From contig NZ_BATA01000001.1 in assembly GCF_000474235.1 (NCBI RefSeq), positions 1 through 64,000 of the forward strand: a stretch of DNA of 64,000 nt, read 5' to 3'. A program made the translations under genes and the position numbers. Positions 27,899 through 36,224 of this stretch are shown here, one piece after another (the stretch's first letter is position 1; every line of letters starts with the position of its first letter). The notes under the pieces are model-generated. The model worked only from the letters and a program-made list of their open reading frames with translations, searched no databases and was not told where the DNA came from. The DNA comes from Halarchaeum acidiphilum MH1-52-1 (GTDB lineage Archaea; Halobacteriota; Halobacteria; Halobacteriales; Halobacteriaceae).

Positions 27899-28480
27899 CT
27901 ACGCCGCCCGCAGTCGGTCGCTACGCGCGGCGAGCGCCGCGACGACGCCCTTCAGGATCTCGCCGGGGACGAACGGCACGGCGGCGGCCAGCACCGCGGC
28001 GCCGAGTCCCACGCCCGCGAAGACGGCGTACCCGACCGTCCCGAACGCGTAGATCACGACGGTCGCGCCCCCGAGTCCCGCCGCGAGGCGCCACAGCGGG
28101 ATCTCGCCCGTCGGCGTCAGCCCGTCGCGGCCGTGCGCGACGTACCCGAGCAACCCCGCCGCGAACGGATACGACCAGAGGTAGCCCCCCCACGGACTGA
28201 ACAGTTGGCCGACGCCGCTCGCGCCGTACGCGTACACCGGCGCGCCGACCGCGCCCGCGACGACGTAGAGCGCGAGCGACGCGAATCCCCACGTCGGCCC
28301 GAGGAAGACCCCGGCGAGGAAGACGCCGAGCACCTGTAAGGTGTAGGGGACCGGCGAGACCGGTAGCTGGAAGCTCACGTACGACAGCACGCCCGTCAGC
28401 GCCGCGAACAGCGCCGCCCGGACGACGTTCGCCACCGCCTCGTCGGCGACGAGAGCGACTCCCTCGGTGTCCGTGCTCAT
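27899..28480 (-). CDS. bioY: Biotin transporter substrate-binding component BioY
   Basis: The 193-residue membrane protein has six hydrophobic segments and BioY hallmarks: FQLPVSPVPYTLQVLGVFLA near residue 40, GAPVYAYGASGVGQLFSPWGG and GYLWSYPFAAGLLGY. It binds biotin in the membrane and works with EcfA and EcfT. The Met at 28480 was chosen because the alternative at 28507 lies inside a palindromic operator-like site (28489-28531). That site resembles the BirA-binding consensus, fitting biotin-repressed expression. Confidence 0.94.
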   Translation of the reverse strand: MSTDTEGVALVADEAVANVVRAALFAALTGVLSYVSFQLPVSPVPYTLQVLGVFLAGVFLGPTWGFASLALYVVAGAVGAPVYAYGASGVGQLFSPWGGYLWSYPFAAGLLGYVAHGRDGLTPTGEIPLWRLAAGLGGATVVIYAFGTVGYAVFAGVGLGAAVLAAAVPFVPGEILKGVVAALAARSDRLRAA

Positions 28481-28488
28481 GTACCCAC

Positions 28489-28531
28489 CACAGTCGTCAA
28501 CCACCATGAAGACTAGTGGTTTACGACAGTG
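28489..28531. promoter_or_regulatory. BirA-like biotin operator upstream of bioY
   Basis: GTCGTCAACC at 28493-28502 faces GGTTTACGAC at 28518-28527 across a 15-bp spacer. Nine of ten positions are complementary, and the symmetry extends outward with two mismatches. The published BirA signal has GTAAACC half-sites separated by 14-15 bp, which this matches. It lies just before bioY (-), and also 54 bp before the divergent Cmi4-like gene, though the latter may be unaffected. Confidence 0.7.
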
Positions 28532-28580
28532 TCACGGTACCCGACAAGCCTATATCCGTCTAGGGGGAAGCTCCGTCGAT

Positions 28581-29180
28581 ATGGACGAGAAGACCCGCGA
28601 ACTCCGCGATATCTTCGTCGACGTCACCGAGGGGGAGACCGTGACCGAGACGCAGGAGGAAGGCCACGGGTCGCTCGCCACCGACACCGAGATCGACGAC
28701 CGGCTCCGCGATGCCGTCGCGGCCATGCGCGAGCGCCTCGACTTCCGCACCGACCTCGACGACGAGGCGCTCGCCCGGATCGTCCGGGGGGTCTACGCCG
28801 GCGACGACGACGCCGCGCTCGCCGCCGATCTCGGCGTCGATGAGGGCGACGTGACCGAGGCCCGCCGCGACCTCCACCTCGTACAGCCCGACGTCGAGGA
28901 TCCCTCGCTCGACCTCGACGCCCTCCGGCGCGCCATCGAGACCGGCGACCCGAGCGAGGAGGAACTCGTAGACGAACTCGGAAGCGATCCCGCGACGGTC
29001 CGCGAATACCGGCGCGTCGCCCGGATCCAAGAGGAGATCCGGCGCGTCAACGACCGCTACCGCGCCGAGTTCGAGAACGTCATTCAGGACCGCGAGCTCG
29101 CTGAGCGCCTCACCACCGCCGCCCGCGAGGACGGTCTCGACGAGGCGACGGAAGGACAGGAGACGAACACCAACCTCTAG
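28581..29180 (+). CDS. Conditioned medium-induced protein 4 (Cmi4)-like
   Basis: The 199-residue acidic, helical protein starts MDEKTRELRDIFVDVTEGET. The pattern DIFVDVTEGETVTETQEEGHG near the start, then RLDFRTDLDDEALARIVRG and VREYRRVARIQEEIRRVNDR, resembles a haloarchaeal family annotated as conditioned medium-induced protein 4. That name is recalled from other genomes and not verified. A HTH-like region may lie near residues 90-130 (DAALAADLGVDEGDVTEARR), so a regulatory role is possible. A TATA-like CTATATCC sits about 30 bp upstream. Confidence 0.75.
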   Translation: MDEKTRELRDIFVDVTEGETVTETQEEGHGSLATDTEIDDRLRDAVAAMRERLDFRTDLDDEALARIVRGVYAGDDDAALAADLGVDEGDVTEARRDLHLVQPDVEDPSLDLDALRRAIETGDPSEEELVDELGSDPATVREYRRVARIQEEIRRVNDRYRAEFENVIQDRELAERLTTAAREDGLDEATEGQETNTNL

Positions 29181-29369
29181 CAAGCCCTTTTCGGGCGCTC
29201 CGTGAGCGCACGAACGCATCGTGCGGTCAGGGGACCGCACCGCGACCAAACTATCCCGTCCCACATCCCCCCGCAACCGACCGATCACCGCACCGCCACC
29301 ATACGACTCCCGCTCCCGCCCCGTCCACCGTCCGCGACTTCTTGACCCATCGCGGCGCCACCGTGGTGC

Positions 29370-30014
29370 GTGTCCGACCTCGTCGCCTTCTCCGACCTCG
29401 CGTCGGCCGCGTACTGCCCGCGACAGCTCTACTACCGGCGGAAGGAGGGCGCACGCGACCTCCCGGCGTCCGTCGCGCGCGTCCGCGAACTCGCGGATCG
29501 GTATCCGACGCTCGTCGAGGCGAGCGACGCCGCACTCAAGAATACCGTGCCCGTCGAACCGGCGACGTATCGCGCCCGCCTCGGCGCCGTCCTGACGCGC
29601 TATCCGGGTCTCGCGACGCCCGAGGAGACGGACGTCCTCCTCACCGGGAAGGACTGCCGGGGGCGGGTGGCGAAGGTCGTCTCGCCGCTCGCGCCGACGA
29701 TCGTCTCGCCGGGCGACCCCCCGGAGCGGGGCGTGTGGGAGCCGCAAAAAGTGCGGGCGGTCGCGGCCGCGAAGGCGCTCGCGTGGCGCGAGCGCGCCCC
29801 CGTCGAGTACGCGTACGTCGAGTACCCGCGCCACGGCGTCGTCCGCGAGGTGGCGATCACGACGCGCGCGAAGGCGACGTATCGGCGCGTACTGCGGACG
29901 GTGCGGGGAATGGACGGCCCGCCGTCGCGTCTCAACGACGGGGCCAAGTGCGGCGCGTGCGACTACCGCGATCGGTGCGGCGTCCGCACGCGCTCGCTCT
30001 CCTCGCTCCTCTGA
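29370..30014 (+). CDS. Cas4/Dna2-like protein with conserved cysteines but no clear nuclease motif
   Basis: The 214-residue protein has the Cas4-type N-terminal segment LASAAYCPRQLYYRRKEG with one Cys and the C-terminal cluster KCGACDYRDRCG with three. Together they suit a [4Fe-4S] cluster. The middle should supply the GxxD and ExK metal-binding residues, but the corresponding stretch reads GRVAKVVSPL, then PGDPPERGVWEPQKV, and I cannot find the canonical set. It is a solo gene without CRISPR arrays or cas genes nearby. It starts with GTG. A related conserved haloarchaeal family exists, by memory, with the same substitutions. Confidence 0.75.
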   Translation: MSDLVAFSDLASAAYCPRQLYYRRKEGARDLPASVARVRELADRYPTLVEASDAALKNTVPVEPATYRARLGAVLTRYPGLATPEETDVLLTGKDCRGRVAKVVSPLAPTIVSPGDPPERGVWEPQKVRAVAAAKALAWRERAPVEYAYVEYPRHGVVREVAITTRAKATYRRVLRTVRGMDGPPSRLNDGAKCGACDYRDRCGVRTRSLSSLL

Positions 30015-30023
30015 ACGGCAGCC

Positions 30024-30617
30024 TCAGCGCTCGTCCAGCCACTCCGCGATGGCGGCGGCGTTCGCGCCCTCGCGGAGGATCTCGTCGTTCGCGACGTCGA
30101 CGACGGTGCTCTCGACGCCGCCGGTCTCGCCGCCGTCGAGGACGACCGCAACGTCATCGAGGAAGCCGGGGTCGAGGTCGGCGGCGCGACGGACGCTCCC
30201 CGTGCCGCTCACGTTCGCCGACGTCGCGGTGACGGGCGCGACGCGCTCCAAGAGAGCGAGCGCGACCTCGTGGTCGGGAACGCGGACGCCGACGCGCTCG
30301 CGCCCGCCCGTGAGAGCGTCCGGGACGGCGTCGCGCTTCTCGCAGACGACCGTGACGGGACCGGGGAGGAACGCGCGCATGAACGCCCGCTCGCGCTCGC
30401 CGGCGACGACGTAGTCGCTCGCCGTCTCGACGTCCGGGACGCCGAGGCTCATCGGCTTCGAGCGCTCGCGTCCCTTCGCGGCGTAGGCGCGTTCGATCGC
30501 CTCGGAGTCGAGCGCGTCCGCGCCGAGACCGTAGACGGTCTCCGTCGGGTAGACGACGAGGTCGCCGTCGCGGATCGCGTCGGCCGCCGCGTCCAGTCGG
30601 GGATCTGCGACGTTCAC
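30024..30617 (-). CDS. sua5: Threonylcarbamoyl-AMP synthase (Sua5/YciO/YrdC family)
   Basis: The 197-residue protein makes threonylcarbamoyl-AMP for tRNA t6A modification. Family motifs are VVYPTETVYGLGADALDSEA at residues 21-40, KGRERSKPMSLGV, LPGPVTVVCEK, and the nucleotide-binding VTATSANVSGTG. The start is a GTG that overlaps the upstream redoxin gene's stop as GTGA. It is the third gene of the small leftward operon glutaredoxin-like, redoxin, sua5. The C-terminal Sua5 extension domain is absent, so it is the short YrdC type. Confidence 0.93.
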   Translation of the reverse strand: MNVADPRLDAAADAIRDGDLVVYPTETVYGLGADALDSEAIERAYAAKGRERSKPMSLGVPDVETASDYVVAGERERAFMRAFLPGPVTVVCEKRDAVPDALTGGRERVGVRVPDHEVALALLERVAPVTATSANVSGTGSVRRAADLDPGFLDDVAVVLDGGETGGVESTVVDVANDEILREGANAAAIAEWLDER

Positions 30618-31123
30618 AGGTCCGCGACGGCCGCCTCGATCGCGTCGTAGTCCGGGAAGTCCGGCCACTCCTGTGCCGTCCACGCGTACGCGACCGTCCG
30701 GTCGGATTCGAGCAGGAAGACGGAGGGCCGGGGTTCGGAGACACCGGTCATCCCGTCGAGATCGTGGCTGATCCCGTACTCCTCGGCGACACCGTTCTGC
30801 GGATCGCTGAAGAGGCGATAGCCGGCCTCGTCGAGACCGCGCTCCTCGATCGCCGTCGCGTGCTCGTACGGCGTGGAGATCGAGCAGCCGACGACCTGCA
30901 CGTCGAGGTCGCGCTCGACGAGTTCCTGCCACACGTACGTCGTCGGGAACGCGCCGTCCATCGGGTGGAAGACGAGGAGAACCGGTCCCTCCGCGCAGAG
31001 ATCGGAGAGCGCGGCGTCCTCCCAGAACTCGCCGTTCACGAGCGGGCGCGTGAAGTCGGGCGCCGTCTCGCCGATCGCGGGGTGGTCGGCCTCGGGGAGC
31101 CGTGAGACATCGAAATCGGGCAT
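30614..31123 (-). CDS. Redoxin/AhpC-TSA-fold protein lacking the peroxidatic cysteine
   Basis: The 169-residue protein has the thioredoxin-like peroxiredoxin layout: GETAPDFTRPLVNGEFW, then GPVLLVFHPMDGAFPTTYVW, VVGCSISTPYEHATAI, and a C-terminal SVFLLESDRTVAYAWTA. In true peroxiredoxins the segment after FHP-MD contains T-x-x-C; here the equivalent is TTYVW without Cys. One Cys occurs later (VVGCS). So it may be a redox-inactive or differently acting family member. It is coupled to the glutaredoxin-like gene (1-bp overlap) and to sua5 (4-bp overlap). Confidence 0.85.
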   Translation of the reverse strand: MPDFDVSRLPEADHPAIGETAPDFTRPLVNGEFWEDAALSDLCAEGPVLLVFHPMDGAFPTTYVWQELVERDLDVQVVGCSISTPYEHATAIEERGLDEAGYRLFSDPQNGVAEEYGISHDLDGMTGVSEPRPSVFLLESDRTVAYAWTAQEWPDFPDYDAIEAAVADL

Positions 31124-31434
31124 CACTCGCTCACCTCCGCGCCCTCGCCGTACGTCGTTTCGAGGTAGCGCACGACGTTCGCGGACTCGGCCATCGCGAC
31201 GCCGGTGTTCTCGTCGACGATCGCGGGGACGGTCCGCGCGCCGACGAGGCGCTTGACGACGTCGCGCTCCGAGTGCATCGGCTCGACGAAGCGGGAGTGG
31301 TAGTCGAGACCGAGGTCGTTCAGCACGCGCACGACGCGCTCGCAGTAGGGACACGCCTGCAAGCGGTACAGGGTGATGGCCGCATCCTGACTCTCCGGGT
31401 TCGGTGGGGCGCTCGTCGCGCTCATACTCGACAT
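31123..31434 (-). CDS. Glutaredoxin/GST-N-type thiol protein with CPYC
   Basis: The 103-residue single-domain protein contains the active-site CPYC in YRLQACPYCERVVRVLNDLG (about residues 23-42), the cis-Pro loop RTVPAIVDENTG and the C-terminal AESANVVRYLETTYG, as in glutathione S-transferase N-domains. Haloarchaea use gamma-glutamylcysteine rather than glutathione, so the partner thiol may differ. The start may be Met1 or Met4. It leads the operon with the redoxin gene. Confidence 0.88.
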   Translation of the reverse strand: MSSMSATSAPPNPESQDAAITLYRLQACPYCERVVRVLNDLGLDYHSRFVEPMHSERDVVKRLVGARTVPAIVDENTGVAMAESANVVRYLETTYGEGAEVSE

Positions 31435-31522
31435 ATCGGTCGAATACGGGGTAAACGCTTCGCCCGCGGCGGGAGCGTGCAGAAACGCTTAATCCCCGCC
31501 GGCCGGAACCCACAGTACCAGA

Positions 31523-32887
31523 ATGGGCGCACCCGACCTCCTGCTCGCGACGGCGCCGGCAGCACTGCGGCTCGATCGGCCGACGATAACGGCGCTCGGG
31601 GTGGTGGCGCTCGTCGTGCTGATGGGGCTTTCGGCGTTCTTCTCCTCCTCGGAACTCGCGTTGTTCTCGCTCGCCCGCCATCGCATCGAATCGCTCGCGG
31701 ACGAGGGCGTCCCCGGCGCGGAGGCGGTCGCGGAGCTGAAGGCCGACCCCCACCGCCTCCTCATCACGATCCTCGTCGGGAACAACCTCGTGAACATCGC
31801 GATGTCCTCCATCGGTACCGCCCTCTTCGGTCTCTACCTCTCGCAGGGGCAGGCCGTCGTCGCCGCGACCATCGGGATCACCACGCTCGTGCTCCTCTTC
31901 GGCGAGAGCGCGCCGAAGTCGTACGCCGTCGAGAACACCGCGTCGTGGTCGCTCCGCATCGCCCGCCCGCTCCAGATCACGGAGCGCATCCTCTTTCCGC
32001 TGATCGTCCTCTTCGATCACCTCACCCGCGTCGTGAACCGCCTCACGGGTGGTGGCGCGGCCATCGAGTCCTCCTACGTCTCGCGCGACGAGATTCAGGA
32101 GATGATCCGCACGGGCGAGCGCGAGGGCGTCATCGAGGAGGACGAACGCGAGATGCTCCAGCGCATCTTCCGGTTCAACAACACGATCGCGAAGGAGGTG
32201 ATGACGCCGCGCCTCGACGTCGACGCGGTCTCGACCGACGCCACGATCGAGGAGGCCATCGAGACCTGCGTGCAGTCCGGACACGAACTCCTCCCGGTCT
32301 ACGAGGGGAGCCTCGACAACGTCGTCGGCGTCGTCAGCCTCCGCGACCTCATCCGCCAGCACCAGTACGGCGAGCGCGACGGCGTCGACCTCGACGACCT
32401 GATGGAGCCGACGCTCCACGTGCCCGAGTCGAAGAACGTGGACGAACTCCTCCAAGAGATGCAAGAGGAGCGCGTCGGTCTCGTCGTCGTCCTCGACGAG
32501 TTCGGCACGACGGAGGGGCTCATCACGACCGAGGACCTCATCGAGGAGATCGTCGGCGAGATCCTCGAGGGCGAGGAGGAGCGCCCGCTCACGTTCATCG
32601 ACGAGAACACCGTCGTCGTCCGCGGCGAGGTGAACGTGGACGAGGTGAACGAGGCGCTCGGCATCGAGCTTCCCGAGGGCGAGGAGTTCGAGACCATCGC
32701 GGGCTTCATCTTCAACCGCGCGGGGCGGCTCGTCGAGGTCGGCGAGACGTTCCGCTACGAGAACGTCGAACTGCGCGTCGAACAGGTCGAGAACACCCGG
32801 ATCATGAAGGCGCGCGTGACGAAGCGCGACGGGAGCGAGACGGCGAACGCGGACGTGGCGGACGACGCCGAGTCGCTCGACGCCTAG
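31523..32887 (+). CDS. CNNM/CorC (TlyC) family membrane protein with CBS pair
   Basis: The 454-residue protein has an N-terminal DUF21/CNNM transmembrane domain (about 20-170, with GLSAFFSSSELALFSLARHR), a CBS pair (about 220-340, starting KEVMTPRLDVDAVSTDAT), and a C-terminal CorC/HlyC domain (about 350-440, RGEVNVDEVNEALGIELPEG). Members are linked to Mg2+ efflux or homeostasis, and some are called haemolysin-like without toxin activity. Its last codon overlaps the end of the convergent phosphate permease gene through a shared CTAG. Confidence 0.93.
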   Translation: MGAPDLLLATAPAALRLDRPTITALGVVALVVLMGLSAFFSSSELALFSLARHRIESLADEGVPGAEAVAELKADPHRLLITILVGNNLVNIAMSSIGTALFGLYLSQGQAVVAATIGITTLVLLFGESAPKSYAVENTASWSLRIARPLQITERILFPLIVLFDHLTRVVNRLTGGGAAIESSYVSRDEIQEMIRTGEREGVIEEDEREMLQRIFRFNNTIAKEVMTPRLDVDAVSTDATIEEAIETCVQSGHELLPVYEGSLDNVVGVVSLRDLIRQHQYGERDGVDLDDLMEPTLHVPESKNVDELLQEMQEERVGLVVVLDEFGTTEGLITTEDLIEEIVGEILEGEEERPLTFIDENTVVVRGEVNVDEVNEALGIELPEGEEFETIAGFIFNRAGRLVEVGETFRYENVELRVEQVENTRIMKARVTKRDGSETANADVADDAESLDA

Positions 32888-34068
32888 GCGAGGCGTTCGA
32901 CGGCGCTGAAGACGGCGTAGCTGGCACCGAACGCGATCGCGAGCGAACCCGCCCACGCGGCGACGGTCTTCACCATCTTCTCGCGGCTGACGCCGCCGCC
33001 GGCGCTCCCGGCCGCGTAGCCGCCGCCGACGATAGCGGAGACGATTATCTCGTTGAAGGAGACGGGAACGCCGAAGAAGACGGCGGCCTGCGCGATCGCG
33101 AAGCTGGGAATGAGCGCCGCGATCGAGCGGCGCGGCCCGAGGCTGGAGTAGTCCTGCGCGAGCGCCTTGATCATCCGCGGCGCGCCCGTCCACGACCCGA
33201 CGAGCAGGCCGAGACCGCCGCCGACGAGGACGTACGTCGTGGGCACGCTGTCGCCGACGAGCGGGAGGAGCGGCCCGACCGCCAGACCGACTTGACTGCC
33301 GCCCGCGGAGAACGCGACGAGACCGCCGAGCGCGAGGAGGAAGTGGCGATTGCCCGCCTCGCCGTGTTCGACGACGTCCCAGCGGACGACGGCGGCGACG
33401 GCGAGCGCGAGGGCGACGGTGGCCCCGCCGACGGCGAGCGCGTGGGGAAGGTCGGGCAGCGCCGTCGCGACCGTCGCGGCGATCGACTGGCCGATTCCGG
33501 GCGGTCCGAGGAGGACGAACTTCACGTTCGCGACGAGCGCGCCGACGACGGCGGCGAGCGCGGGCACGAGCAGTGCGTCGCGGTCGATCTCGCGCAGGCC
33601 GTACGCGGTGGCGAAGGACGCGAATCCGCCGACGAACGGGACGAGCACCCAGAGCGTCGCGATCTGCGTGTACTTATCCCACGCCGGCGCGCCACCCATG
33701 GCGAGACCGGTGCCGACGACGGCGCCCGTGACGGTGAACGCCGTCGCGATCGGATAGCCGGTGAAGACGCCGATCGCGACGAGCGTCGCCGCGGTGAGGA
33801 GGGCGACGATGACCGCCACGGAGGAGAGGGTCGCGCCCGCGACGAGCCCGCGTCCGACAGCCTGCGAGACGTTCGCGCCCTGCAGGACCGCGCCGAGGAA
33901 GCCCAGTAAGCCGACGTAGAAGCCCGCGCGCATCACGGGAATCGCGTTCGCGCCGACGGCGGGAGCGAACGGCGTCGATCCGCTCGATCCGGCCCCGATC
34001 GTCCACGCCATGAACATGCTGGCGAGCGCGGCGACGAGGAGGGTCGCGGCGGCGGCGACGGTGACCAT
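32884..34068 (-). CDS. pit: Inorganic phosphate transporter (PiT family)
   Basis: The 394-residue membrane protein has about ten hydrophobic segments. The PiT signature appears as MAWTIGAGSSGSTPFAPAVG near residue 20 and as LVAFSAGGSQVGLAVGPLLP in the second half, consistent with inverted-repeat topology. It moves phosphate, probably with H+ or Na+ (family knowledge). The start is at MVTVAAAATLL; the longer frame upstream is Arg/Ser-rich noise. It is followed by a DUF5828 gene 43 bp upstream in the same direction. Confidence 0.9.
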   Translation of the reverse strand: MVTVAAAATLLVAALASMFMAWTIGAGSSGSTPFAPAVGANAIPVMRAGFYVGLLGFLGAVLQGANVSQAVGRGLVAGATLSSVAVIVALLTAATLVAIGVFTGYPIATAFTVTGAVVGTGLAMGGAPAWDKYTQIATLWVLVPFVGGFASFATAYGLREIDRDALLVPALAAVVGALVANVKFVLLGPPGIGQSIAATVATALPDLPHALAVGGATVALALAVAAVVRWDVVEHGEAGNRHFLLALGGLVAFSAGGSQVGLAVGPLLPLVGDSVPTTYVLVGGGLGLLVGSWTGAPRMIKALAQDYSSLGPRRSIAALIPSFAIAQAAVFFGVPVSFNEIIVSAIVGGGYAAGSAGGGVSREKMVKTVAAWAGSLAIAFGASYAVFSAVERLA

Positions 34069-34111
34069 TCGTCTGTCCCACCACAGGGGGCGCCGAGAAA
34101 GACCTATCGGA

Positions 34112-34801
34112 TCAGTTCGTTGAGGGCTTCGACTCGCCGCCGGTCGACGGCGCCTCGACGCCCTCGGCGGCCGCGGCGGCGTCCGTCTCCTTCTCCGTGT
34201 CGACGTGCCAGCGCTCGACGTCGTCCTCGTACTCGTGGAGGACGTTCCGGACATCGTCGCGTCGGTCGTCGTCGTTCACCCGGACCTCGAAGACGAACGT
34301 GTCGTCCTCGCCGCGCACGCGCCGGATGTTCGCGGAGATCAGATCGTTGTCGAAGTAGTAGGGTGCGACCTGCGTCATCACGCGCTTGTAGACGGTGTTC
34401 TCGACCCTCCGGAGGACGCGCCGACCGGCGGTGTCGGCGGCGCGCGCGACGTGGCCGATGGACTCACCCCACTTCTCGACGGCGCCCTCCGCGTCGTCGT
34501 CCTCCAGTTTCTCGTAGGACTCGCTGAGGCGCTCGCCGGCCGTCTGGAGGTCGTCGTCGACGTCCTCGCCGGCCCGCTCGCCCTCGCCCTCGCCGACGCT
34601 CGCCTGCGCGGCGGTCTTCTCGTTGACGTCCTCGCTGAGGCGCTCGTGGGTCTTCGGGCGCCAGTCGTCCCACTCCTCGTACGCCTCCCGGTAGGACCTG
34701 TCGGCGTCGACCTCCCGCAGCGCCGACGTGATGCGCTCGCCGTGTTCGACGACGTCGCCCCACGTCCCGCGCACGCGGAAGCCCGAGATGCTCTCGTCCA
34801 T
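34112..34801 (-). CDS. DUF5828 family protein
   Basis: The 229-residue acidic protein starts MDESISGFRVRGTWGDVVEH and has a charged central region with repeated Glu/Asp and a compact C-terminal part (YYFDNDLISANIRRVRGED). The pattern resembles the haloarchaeal DUF5828 family, whose function is unknown; the number is recalled, not searched. The C-terminal tail (from about 205) is Ala/Ser-rich and likely disordered. It is the upstream partner of the PiT gene. Confidence 0.8.
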   Translation of the reverse strand: MDESISGFRVRGTWGDVVEHGERITSALREVDADRSYREAYEEWDDWRPKTHERLSEDVNEKTAAQASVGEGEGERAGEDVDDDLQTAGERLSESYEKLEDDDAEGAVEKWGESIGHVARAADTAGRRVLRRVENTVYKRVMTQVAPYYFDNDLISANIRRVRGEDDTFVFEVRVNDDDRRDDVRNVLHEYEDDVERWHVDTEKETDAAAAAEGVEAPSTGGESKPSTN

Positions 34802-34865
34802 CGCTTACGTCGCTCGCTACGCCGTCATCGCCCTTACGTCTTCCCGGTGACCGGATGACACGCGT

Positions 34866-35096
34866 CTAGCGCCCGTAGGTGAACTCGCTCGCCCACGCGT
34901 TCAATCGCGCCTTGAGGCGCCCGAGCGCGACGACGTGCGCGGAGACGGCGCGCAGTTCGCCCTCGTCCACCTCGATGACGTCCTCGCCCGCGAAGGGGCT
35001 TCGGCCGTCCGTGAGATCGGCCGCGCTCGACATCGCGCACCGGCCGCAGGCCTCGACCGCGTCCTTCGCTCCCATACGCCACGCTTCGTGCGCCAC
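34866..35096 (-). CDS. Small uncharacterised protein with a CxxC pair
   Basis: The 76-residue protein starts MAHEAWRMGAKDAVEACGRC. One CxxC (EACGRCAM) is near residue 17, and the C-terminus LKARLNAWASEFTYGR looks helical. I do not recognise it. No Cys partner pair exists in the chain, so a metal site would require a dimer. Composition matches neighbours and the gap is otherwise empty, supporting a real gene. It is followed leftward by the DUF5828 gene. Confidence 0.6.
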   Translation of the reverse strand: MAHEAWRMGAKDAVEACGRCAMSSAADLTDGRSPFAGEDVIEVDEGELRAVSAHVVALGRLKARLNAWASEFTYGR

Positions 35097-35176
35097 CGAC
35101 TTGGACCTTACGCGGCCGTTCGGGGCGCGACGCCGACGACCGTGGCCTTTTCTCCCTCGGACACGAGTACGTCCGT

Positions 35177-35551
35177 ATGGGATATCACACGATCGACCCG
35201 GACGAACTCGATCCGACGCCCGAGCGGCCCTGCGATCAGCGCTCGATCACCGACGCGGCCGGTCTCGATAACTTCGCGCTCAACGTCTACACCGCTCGGC
35301 CCGGCGAATCCATCCCGCTGGCCTACCACGTCCACGAGGAGCAAGAGGAGGCATTCTACGTCCTCTCGGGCGACCTCCACGTCGAGACGCCGGAGGGGGA
35401 GTTCGTCGTCGGCGCGGGCGAGGCGTTCGTCGCCGAACCCCGGAGCCCGCACTTCGCGTCCGTCCCCGAGGACGCCGACGAACCGGTGCGAGCGGTCGCC
35501 GTCGGCGCGCCGAACGTCGACGACGTCTCGCCGTACGAGGCGGATGAGTGA
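35177..35551 (+). CDS. Cupin-domain protein
   Basis: The 124-residue single-domain cupin has motif 1 in YHVHEEQEEAFYVLSGDLHV (residues 54-73, with metal-ligand His and Glu) and motif 2 around GEAFVAEPRSPHFASVP with the final His. Single cupins bind a metal and include isomerases, dioxygenases and sensors, so the reaction is unknown. Its stop overlaps the next gene's start, so the pair is cotranscribed. Confidence 0.88.
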   Translation: MGYHTIDPDELDPTPERPCDQRSITDAAGLDNFALNVYTARPGESIPLAYHVHEEQEEAFYVLSGDLHVETPEGEFVVGAGEAFVAEPRSPHFASVPEDADEPVRAVAVGAPNVDDVSPYEADE

Positions 35552-36182
35552 GGGGGCGGACGGGACGGACGCCGTCGGAGCGGGTGCGAGCGAGACCGCC
35601 GCGCCCGCCGACGAGGCTCCGTCCCGCCCCGTCTGGGAGGACGACTACCTCGACGAGGTCGCAGCGCGCCTCCAGTACTCCTTCGACCTCGAACGCGACG
35701 TCACCGTCGAGGGCGAGACGTGGCCGCTTTACGGGCAGTTGAACCTCGAACGCGAGAAGTACTTCCTCCACCCGTCGATCTCGTACGGACGGCACGACTC
35801 CGACGAACACCTCTTCGCCCGGCGCGCCGCCGACCTCGACACCGACGACCTCGATTCCCTCGTCGAACGCGGCCACCGACTCGCGGACGAGCGGATCACG
35901 CCGAACGAGCGCCACTACAGCACGGAGTTCACGTTCGCGCTCGTCGTGCCCGAGATCGACGCGGCGGTCCGCGACTACGTCTCGGACTTTCGCGAGCGCA
36001 CCCTCCTCAAGTACGGCTACTACGGCCACTACGAGGTGAACCTGATCGTCGTCGCGCCCGAGCGCGAGGCGTGCGTCGCGAGCGAGGAAGCGGACGTCGC
36101 GGACGCGTTCCGGACGTGGGACGCGCCGGCGACGCGCGATCGCGGGCTGTTCGGGCGGGTCGCGGACGCGATCTTCGGCTAG
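35544..36182 (+). CDS. Uncharacterised haloarchaeal protein, cupin-gene partner
   Basis: The 212-residue soluble protein starts MSEGADGTDAVGAGASETAA, an acidic Ala-rich tail before the folded part at about residue 32. Recognisable order: VAARLQYSFDLERDVTVEGE, then LNLEREKYFLHPSISYGRHD, then RHYSTEFTFALVVPEIDAAV. No family was identified. It overlaps the cupin gene by 8 bp, so a related role is likely. There are no Cys clusters or membrane helices. Confidence 0.7.
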   Translation: MSEGADGTDAVGAGASETAAPADEAPSRPVWEDDYLDEVAARLQYSFDLERDVTVEGETWPLYGQLNLEREKYFLHPSISYGRHDSDEHLFARRAADLDTDDLDSLVERGHRLADERITPNERHYSTEFTFALVVPEIDAAVRDYVSDFRERTLLKYGYYGHYEVNLIVVAPEREACVASEEADVADAFRTWDAPATRDRGLFGRVADAIFG

Positions 36183-36224
36183 CGAGGCGGAGACGACGCG
36201 GGAAAACGGGGACTGGGCGCTACG

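Noticed and set aside
30614-33193. An 859-codon minus-strand frame
   Set aside because: Only its last 169 codons (redoxin) are real. The rest is antisense to the CNNM gene.
31102-33909. A 935-codon plus-strand open frame
   Set aside because: Overlaps the real CNNM gene in another frame and the PiT gene in antisense. Arg/Gly/Asp-rich composition indicates a GC artefact.
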